64,000 nucleotides of DNA, taken from Rariloculus sp963665575 (GTDB lineage: Bacteria > Pseudomonadota > Gammaproteobacteria > Steroidobacterales > Rariloculaceae). The stretch is taken from NCBI GenBank assembly GCA_963665575.2, contig CAXXDW010000004.1:124001-188000 (forward strand). Direction: 5' to 3'. A model generated the notes under the pieces. That model did no database searches. It had not been told where the DNA came from and saw nothing but the letters and a program-made list of their open reading frames with translations. The translations under genes and the position numbers were made by a program. Shown piece after piece: positions 58,417 through 64,000 of this stretch. Position 1 is the stretch's first letter. Each line of letters starts with the position of its first letter.

Positions 58417-60186
58417 ATGACCACCTCAAAATGGAACGAAGCCGGAAAAGTCTGGCTTGACGATCACGGTCTCCTGGACGACAAACAGGCCAGCCAGCTA
58501 CGTAGAGCCGATGAGCCCGGCCAGGCCCGCTCACCGATCCCCACGCGGGTCGTTTCCAACGGCGAATACATGCCGCCGCCGCAGTCCGAGGACCAGCGTC
58601 GGGTCGAAGCGCGCATCAACGAACTCGCCGATGACGCAAGCAAAAAGCTTGGCATGAGCCGCCGCAAGTTTCTTGCGACGAGCGGTGGAATGGCCGCCGC
58701 GTTCGTGGCCATGAACGAGATCTACGGGCGCTTCTTCAACGTCAATCCCATCGAGATGTTCGAGCCGGCAGCGGCCCAGGAAGCGTCCCCGCCGCCGGAT
58801 ATGTTCGTTTTCGACGACCAGCTCCACGTCGTCCGGGGCGCCATGGGCAACCTTGGCCGTGAACTCAGGGCGATCGCTCAGGGTCCCACGTCCCAGGACG
58901 CCGGCATACCGCAAAACCCCTACAACCCACAGGGCCTTGGCGACGAGCGCGGCGAAGCCTGGGGCGTTTGGAACCCCGAACTCGTCGGCCTGCCGAATAC
59001 GGCGGAGACCTTCCAGATCGTGCAGTTCATCAAGGACATTTACCTTGATTCGCAGGTGACCATCGGGCTGTTGAGCAATGTCACCGCGATGGTGGTCGAC
59101 GACGGCGTCCAGGCGCGGCCGCCGCGAAACGCGCGCGAGGCGGCCGAGGTCGAACTGCTCACGGCCGGACAAACGGCCGCGGCGCGCAATTTCGTCAACG
59201 AGATTTCCGGGTCCACGCGCATGCTCGCGCACGGGCTGCTCTACGTCGGCAGGGGCAACCTCGACTGGATTCAGCAACAGATCGACGAACACGAGCCGGA
59301 CTCCTGGAAGGGCTACAACATCTCCAACGCCGCCAAGGTCGACAACGATCCGGAAAGCCTCATGCGCCAGTGGCGCCACGATGACGAGGACGTCGCCTAT
59401 CCGACGTTCCAACTGATCCTTGACAACTACGAGCGGCTCAGGGAGACGAAACCGGGGTTCAACTGCATCTGCGTGCACAAGGGCCTGGCTCCCGGGCCGC
59501 CCGATCCCGAGCGCGGGCATCCCGGCGACATGCCGAAGGCGGCTGCGGATTGGCCGGACCTCAACTTCATCACCTACCACGCCGCAATTCAGCCTGGGAT
59601 GTTCATGCGCCCTGCCCTTCAGGAGATCGAGTCCGGACGGCTTCGCGAAGGTGTGCCGGACATAAGCTGGACGACCGAGTACGCGACGCTCGTCGCGCCG
59701 TTCAGCAACGTCTATGCGGAGATCGGAACGACCTGGGCATCGACGATCGTGTCCTTCCCGACCGTCGCGGCGCACCTCATGGGCCAGTTGATGAAATTCA
59801 TGGGCCCGGACCGCATCGTATTCGGCTCGGACTCGGTCTGGTACGGCACGCCGCAGTGGCAGATCGACGCCTTGTGGCGCTTCCAGATTCCGGAGGACAT
59901 GCGCGAGCGCTGGGGCTACCCGGAGATCACCGAGGAGGACAAGCGCAAGATCCTGGGCCTGAACTCCGCGAGACTGTACGGGATAGAAGGCGTCGAATCC
60001 GGCGATCTGTCGGAGCGGTTCAGGGCAGTGCCCGAAGACTACGAAGACCGCATGTCGGAGGAATTCAAGACGTTGTTCGAGTTCCCCGGTTACGTCGTCG
60101 ACAACATGTCGCGCATCAAGGCAAACTACGCGAACCTGGCGCTGCCACGCGACCAGGAACGTTACGGCTGGGTGCGGCCGGCCTAA
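58417..60186 (+). CDS. amidohydrolase-family protein with internal Tat-type signal
   Basis: The 589-residue protein belongs to the amidohydrolase-2-type TIM-barrel group: FVFDDQLHVVRGAM near the start of the barrel (one His of the usual metal H-x-H is changed), FNCICVHKGLAPG, NFITYHAA, RIVFGSDSVWYGTPQWQID (catalytic Asp region) and a terminal KILGLNSARLYGI. A twin-arginine segment SRRKFLATSGGMAAAFVAMN lies at 81-100 rather than at the N-terminus, after a polar 80-residue stretch. Substrate is unknown; relatives decarboxylate or hydrolyse aromatic acids. Confidence 0.8.
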   Translation: MTTSKWNEAGKVWLDDHGLLDDKQASQLRRADEPGQARSPIPTRVVSNGEYMPPPQSEDQRRVEARINELADDASKKLGMSRRKFLATSGGMAAAFVAMNEIYGRFFNVNPIEMFEPAAAQEASPPPDMFVFDDQLHVVRGAMGNLGRELRAIAQGPTSQDAGIPQNPYNPQGLGDERGEAWGVWNPELVGLPNTAETFQIVQFIKDIYLDSQVTIGLLSNVTAMVVDDGVQARPPRNAREAAEVELLTAGQTAAARNFVNEISGSTRMLAHGLLYVGRGNLDWIQQQIDEHEPDSWKGYNISNAAKVDNDPESLMRQWRHDDEDVAYPTFQLILDNYERLRETKPGFNCICVHKGLAPGPPDPERGHPGDMPKAAADWPDLNFITYHAAIQPGMFMRPALQEIESGRLREGVPDISWTTEYATLVAPFSNVYAEIGTTWASTIVSFPTVAAHLMGQLMKFMGPDRIVFGSDSVWYGTPQWQIDALWRFQIPEDMRERWGYPEITEEDKRKILGLNSARLYGIEGVESGDLSERFRAVPEDYEDRMSEEFKTLFEFPGYVVDNMSRIKANYANLALPRDQERYGWVRPA

Positions 60187-60283
60187 GGCGTAGCGCAGCG
60201 GTCGCTGAAGGGAACCTGCGCTGCGGAAGGAATTGACGTAGCTTGCTCTCGGGAATGGCTTCGTGGAGGCGCGGGAGGCATAA

Positions 60284-60712
60284 GTGGACACACGCCTGCT
60301 CTACCTCCTGGCCGCTGATGCGGTCCTGCTGCTGCACGCGCTGTTCGTGGCTTTCGTCGTATTCGGTCTCGTATTGATTCTCGCCGGCAAAGCGCTCGGG
60401 TGGGCATGGGTTCGCAATCCCTGGTTTCGAGTCGCACATCTGCTTGCCATATGCGTCGTGGTCGTCCAATCCTGGTTCGGCGTGATCTGTCCACTGACGA
60501 CGCTTGAGATGGCGCTTAGAGCCCGTGCCGGCGACACCGTGTATACCGGACTATTCATGGCGCACTGGATCGAGACGATCCTCTATTACCGGGCGCCTGC
60601 GTGGGTCTTCGCAGTCTGCTATACGCTGTTCGCGGCCGTGGTCGTCGCCAGTTGGTACTGGGTCAGACCACTGCCTTTCGGGACGAGCAACAATCGCAAT
60701 CGCGATTCCTGA
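60284..60712 (+). CDS. DUF2784 membrane protein
   Basis: The 142-residue protein (GTG start) has four predicted transmembrane helices and the DUF2784 pattern: LLHALFVAFVVFGLVLILAG, HLLAICVVVVQSWFGVICPL, TTLEMALR and a YWVRP near the C-terminus. Function is unknown. It is 97 bp downstream of the amidohydrolase gene on the same strand. Confidence 0.85.
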   Translation: MDTRLLYLLAADAVLLLHALFVAFVVFGLVLILAGKALGWAWVRNPWFRVAHLLAICVVVVQSWFGVICPLTTLEMALRARAGDTVYTGLFMAHWIETILYYRAPAWVFAVCYTLFAAVVVASWYWVRPLPFGTSNNRNRDS

Positions 60713-60790
60713 CACGCCGCGTTCACGCTGGCGCCTTGCCGAACTTCCCCTCTGGCGCAAGCAGTCCGCAGATTGATTGCGCCAGTTCAA

Positions 60791-61111
60791 TCAGTCGCCG
60801 GGTTTGCGATAGGCCACGCTCTTGCTGACCGCCGCATCGATCGTCTCCGGCGTCAGCAATACGGTACACGAAACCGTGAGCGCGCCCGCGGCGCTGATGA
60901 AAAGCGAAAACGACGTGGCCGCCTCGTCGTCGGGCAGTTCGGCGATAAGCAGCAGGTCATCATCGCCAAAAGCGTAGTAGAAGCCTTCGAGCTTGCCGCC
61001 GAGCCCTTCGACGGTCTGCCTGAGCGCCTCCCGGCGGCCGGTCCCGCCTTCCCTGATAAGGCCCGCAACGCCCTCCTGCGTGTAACTCGTTCGAAACAGA
61101 TACTTGGCCAT
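60791..61111 (-). CDS. GYD-domain protein
   Basis: The 106-residue small alpha/beta protein is typical of the GYD family: KYLFRTSYTQEGVAGLIREG, LGGKLEGFYYAFGDDDLLLI and TVLLTPETIDAAV. AGGGATC before the ATG gives a ribosome site. No biochemical role is known for the family. It is followed leftward by the DUF2784 gene in the opposite direction (convergent). Confidence 0.85.
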   Translation of the reverse strand: MAKYLFRTSYTQEGVAGLIREGGTGRREALRQTVEGLGGKLEGFYYAFGDDDLLLIAELPDDEAATSFSLFISAAGALTVSCTVLLTPETIDAAVSKSVAYRKPGD

Positions 61112-61264
61112 GATCCCTCGGATTGGGTAGTGGGTGACGGGCGAATGATGGGCAGGGCCGCGATGGCGGTCAAGGTGTTTGGCGAAGAACGGCTCGAGCC
61201 CTGCGTTGCGCAGCCCATCGATCGCGTTGCAGTGCTACTCGCCGAGGCAAAAGCGCAAGTGTCG

Positions 61265-62125
61265 TCAAAACGTCCAGGCGACACTCAGCGACAGGCTGGT
61301 CTGGTCGACGCCAACAGAGGTCGGAACGGTCACGCTGATGTCGTCGAACGGCTCGATCCAGCTTTCGTCGTCGTACTCGGTGCGGCGCAACTCGAGCCGC
61401 ACCGGCAAGCGCTCCAGAATTCGGCGTTCGACACCGATTCCAAGTGTCATGCCCTCAACGGTCATTGACCGGCTATCGCTACCTGAAATGAAGTCCGGCG
61501 TGTCTGCGGCGGACGAGCACGCTATCGGGGAAAGGCAACCGTAGTAGCTATTGACAAACGTGCCCTCGATGCGGCGCATTCCGCCGAGGACGTAGAAACT
61601 CGTGTCGCCGGCCCGAAAGAACCCGGTCGCGAAACCGAGCCTGACCGATACTGCGTAATTCCTGTCGGCGTCATACTCCCATCGGTCCGGCCAGCTTTCC
61701 CCCAGTTGATTGCGCCCCGCGGACTCACCGATCCCCGGCAATTGGCCTCCCGCTGCATCGTTGTCCAACGCCGCTTCGACTTCGATGTCCAGATGAAGCC
61801 GCGAATTCGGGATCAGGAGCCGGTAACCGACCACGTAGCCGGTACCGTACGCCGTGGTGTCACCGCTGTCGCTGTCCTGCAGGAGCATCCCGCGTCGCGG
61901 TTCGGGCACGAGTGTGTCCGGTGCGCGCGTGTCCACCTGTTTGTCGATTGACGTGTCAAGCTGGGTTGCGAGGCCCGTAATCCCGATGTATACGCCCTGC
62001 TCCTGCGCCGTCGCGATACCGGCAGGCGCCGCCATACCCACAACGGCCGCGAGGGCTGCGATCGTTGGCCGACGATCGCACAAACGCGGCCGGACGAAGT
62101 CCTTGCGGACTGGCGCCTTGGTCAT
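61265..62125 (-). CDS. outer-membrane beta-barrel protein, uncharacterized
   Basis: The 286-residue protein starts at ATG 62125 (the frame is open to 62566, but no signal lies there). A signal peptide ends at about ATAQ (~41). Alternating beta-strand segments follow (GYVVGYRLLIPNSRLHLDIE, YAVSVRLGFATGFFRAGDTS, FYVLGGMRRIEGTFVNSYYG, RLPVRLELRRTEYDDESW) and a C-terminal LSLSVAWTF ending in Phe, the outer-membrane insertion signal. Size fits an 8-10-stranded OmpA-type or porin-like barrel. No linked function. Confidence 0.78.
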   Translation of the reverse strand: MTKAPVRKDFVRPRLCDRRPTIAALAAVVGMAAPAGIATAQEQGVYIGITGLATQLDTSIDKQVDTRAPDTLVPEPRRGMLLQDSDSGDTTAYGTGYVVGYRLLIPNSRLHLDIEVEAALDNDAAGGQLPGIGESAGRNQLGESWPDRWEYDADRNYAVSVRLGFATGFFRAGDTSFYVLGGMRRIEGTFVNSYYGCLSPIACSSAADTPDFISGSDSRSMTVEGMTLGIGVERRILERLPVRLELRRTEYDDESWIEPFDDISVTVPTSVGVDQTSLSLSVAWTF

Positions 62126-62412
62126 GATCGACTCGCTGGACTGGTAAGAAGATGCCCCGGATGGCCGCGGTCGAATTGCGCGTGAATGGGCCAGAGCATC
62201 GGCGTAGTCTACCCCATCCGATTCGATCGCGGGACCGGGCAACGCATTGTTCGAGCCTCGCATCTTGACCGAAAAATGCCAGAAAATTGCAACGAAACAG
62301 TGGCATGCGTAGAACAACCGGAAACCTCGCAGGCATGCCAACGATTCCACCCGATTCGATGGCATCATTGCGCTACCGGATCCCGAAGGAAACCCGACCC
62401 GGAGCTTCAAAC

Positions 62413-63027
62413 ATGACCGACACCGCAAGCCGTTCCGAAAAACACGCACAACGCATGAAGGTCCAGCAGACCGAGCACCGCAAACGTATGGCGGCGACTT
62501 CGGCGACGGAGCGTGGCCTCGTGCTCGTGTATACGGGAGACGGCAAGGGCAAGTCGAGTTCGGCATTCGGCGTCATCGTGCGTGCACTCGGCTGGGGGCA
62601 ACGGGTCGGCGTCGTTCAATTCATCAAGGGCACCTGGAAGACGGGAGAACGGCAGTTCTTTGCGCAGTTCGAGGACCGGATCGTCTGGCGCACCATGGGC
62701 GAAGGTTTCACCTGGGATACGCAGGATCTCGAACGCGACACCGCCGCCGCCCAAGCCGCTTTCGGAACATCCCGCGAAATGCTCGAAAGCGGCGATTACG
62801 ACCTGATCGTGCTCGACGAGATCAATGTCGCGATGCAACTTGGCTATCTGTCCGCAGACATGGTCATTGAAGGCCTCGAGAACCGGTCCGAGCGTACGAG
62901 CGTGATCCTGACCGGGCGAGGTGCGAAGCCGGCGTTGTGCGACTACGCTGACCTGGTCAGCGAAATGCGCGCCGTCAAGCACCCATTCGACTCGGGGATC
63001 AAGGCCGTGCGCGGTCTGGACTTCTGA
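62413..63027 (+). CDS. cobO: cob(I)yrinic acid a,c-diamide adenosyltransferase
   Basis: The 204-residue enzyme matches CobO/BtuR/CobA length. It has P-loop TGDGKGKSSSAFGVIVRALG (41-60), VGVVQFIKGTW, DLIVLDEINVAMQLGYL and the C-terminal SEMRAVKHPFDSGIKAVRGLDF. It transfers the 5'-deoxyadenosyl group from ATP to cobalt of corrinoids. It stands alone, so it may serve salvage of imported B12. I looked for but did not recognise a cobalamin riboswitch in the 287-bp upstream gap. The frame is open to 62287; ATG 62413 matches the family N-terminus. Confidence 0.92.
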   Translation: MTDTASRSEKHAQRMKVQQTEHRKRMAATSATERGLVLVYTGDGKGKSSSAFGVIVRALGWGQRVGVVQFIKGTWKTGERQFFAQFEDRIVWRTMGEGFTWDTQDLERDTAAAQAAFGTSREMLESGDYDLIVLDEINVAMQLGYLSADMVIEGLENRSERTSVILTGRGAKPALCDYADLVSEMRAVKHPFDSGIKAVRGLDF

Positions 63028-63254
63028 ACCGGACACGGCTCGCGCCAACGCGCAGCGAAGTCCGCGGCGAGAGTCCTGCATCGCAGCGGAAACGGCGCGG
63101 GCCGCCGACAGGCTCCGAAGAACGGGGATTCCGGAGCCGATCAGCCCGACATCCCGCAATGCGCCAGCGTGTATTATTCGTCGGTGTCGCGGTCTTCGGT
63201 CGGACGCAGGCGTCCGGGCGTTGCCTTGAACATCACTTGAGGCCATCGAACCCG

Positions 63255-64000
63255 ATGCGCGAAAGACATCGAATCAACAAGAGAGTGCGGTTCGCAGGCG
63301 GACTCGTCACAGCGGTCCTTCTGGGCGGCTCCCTGTACGGCTGCGACGCGACCGAAACCGCGCAGGTAGGCGGCTGGGAACCCCCGATGACGCCCTGGGG
63401 CGAACCGGACCTGCAGGGGATGTGGCCGCTCAACCATCTGATCGGCGTCGGTCTGCAGCGCAACCCCGACTTCGGCGAGCGCCTTTTCATGACCGACGAG
63501 GAATTCGCAGCGGAGCAGGAAAGCGTCCGGGCGCGCGATGAGCGGTTCGTGCAAGGCACGATCCCGGTAGCCGACGCTGCCGGACGCGCACTGCGCCAGA
63601 CGTCGCTGATCGTCGATCCGCCCGATGGGCAGTTTCCGCCGCTGACCGAATACGGTGAGCAACTGCAGGCCGACATGCGCAGCAGCTACCGCCCCGGCCA
63701 GACCGTGTTCGACGACATTTCCGATTTCAGCGCCTGGGACAGGTGCATCACACGCGGCATGCCGGTCTCGATGCTGCCGCGCAACTACAACAACGGCATC
63801 GAGATCGTCCAGTCGCCTGGATACGTCGTCCTGCTGATCGAGATGGCCCACGAGGCGCGAATCATCCCGACCGACGGCCGGGAACCGCTCGATCCTGCGA
63901 TCAGGCAGTGGCTCGGCGAGCCGCGGGGACGGTGGGAAGGGAACACGCTCGTCGTCGAAACGACGAATTACAACGGCCGAGTCGGCAAGACCAGCGCCGG
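63255..64000 (+). CDS. uncharacterized secreted lipoprotein, 3'-truncated by the window
   Basis: From ATG 63255 the frame is open to the right edge (~248 residues seen). A lipobox-like LYGC follows the hydrophobic FAGGLVTAVLLGGS. The body shows MTPWGEPDLQGMWPLNHLIG, SLIVDPPDGQFPPLTEYGEQ, WDRCITRGMPVSMLPRNYNN and GEPRGRWEGNTLVVETTNYN. This pattern is that of a widespread uncharacterized secreted family in environmental proteobacteria and acidobacteria. No function is known. Confidence 0.75.
   Translation, partial: MRERHRINKRVRFAGGLVTAVLLGGSLYGCDATETAQVGGWEPPMTPWGEPDLQGMWPLNHLIGVGLQRNPDFGERLFMTDEEFAAEQESVRARDERFVQGTIPVADAAGRALRQTSLIVDPPDGQFPPLTEYGEQLQADMRSSYRPGQTVFDDISDFSAWDRCITRGMPVSMLPRNYNNGIEIVQSPGYVVLLIEMAHEARIIPTDGREPLDPAIRQWLGEPRGRWEGNTLVVETTNYNGRVGKTSA

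Noticed and set aside
62126..62412. Cobalamin riboswitch upstream of cobO
   Set aside because: I could not find the B12-box core or the expected stem arrangement in this 287-bp gap.
63174..63851. Minus-strand frame of 225 codons at the right edge
   Set aside because: It is antisense to the lipoprotein gene that starts at 63255, which has a lipobox and family motifs.

Overview
The window is a high-GC, gene-dense chromosomal stretch that reads as a free-living aerobic gammaproteobacterium, probably marine or soil and possibly a metagenome-assembled genome. This is inferred from three large TonB-dependent receptors, many signal-peptide, lipoprotein and Tat-exported proteins, small periplasmic c-type cytochromes, an EtfAB pair, and LeuA, TrmH, CobO and tRNA genes of proteobacterial type. 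I see no phage, IS element, CRISPR array or rRNA. Three genes are frameshifted or reduced to remnants (about 36.0, 36.1 and 48.9 kb), which could be real decay or assembly error.

Layout. 0-5 kb: a methylamine/betaine-type catabolic island (5'-truncated sarcosine oxidase gamma subunit, TauD-like dioxygenase, GlxA/GbdR-type AraC regulator, EtfBA), then a possible remnant of a VAO-type flavoprotein. 5-12 kb: a TonB receptor and a compact sucrose/fructan locus (secreted GH32, MFS sugar porter, PfkB fructokinase). 12-26 kb: mixed genes, including a cupin, a secreted G8-domain protein resembling animal CEMIP/TMEM2, cytochrome c5, tRNA-Ala(CGC), an M20 peptidase, YceI, LeuA divergent from an Lrp-type regulator, a Tat-exported FMN oxidase carrying a CXXCH motif, TrmH, a histidine phosphatase, tRNA-Ser(UGA) and an NHL-repeat protein.

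26-48 kb is the most unusual part. It holds an EF-hand/arylsulfotransferase-like protein, a DUF1592-DUF1552-ankyrin-DUF6152 group, two p-cresol-methylhydroxylase-like flavocytochrome modules (VAO flavoprotein plus small cytochrome c) with different accessory proteins, two small Tat-signal proteins, a cytochrome c/beta-propeller lipoprotein, a lectin-like secreted protein, an M24-like protein that appears to lack metal ligands, and a TetR regulator. Three divergent intergenic regions here (28.1, 39.0 and 44.4 kb) share an almost identical ~40-bp element. It contains two opposed sigma70-like promoters (17-bp spacers both ways) around the palindrome TTGAC-N4-GTCAA or a variant. The bare palindrome recurs before the DUF1552 gene and before the TetR gene itself. 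I read the island as one TetR-controlled regulon for periplasmic oxidation of a phenolic or alkyl-aromatic substrate. The substrate is unknown.

48-64 kb: a frameshifted sulfatase divergent from a TonB receptor; an iron/heme group (ABM monooxygenase, Fur-box-like site, heme-type TonB receptor, CbiX-like lipoprotein); an AbiEi-like/Fic fusion preceded by four repeats at an exact 24-bp period; a Tat-type amidohydrolase; DUF2784 and GYD proteins; an outer-membrane barrel; a CobO adenosyltransferase; and a lipoprotein running off the right edge.
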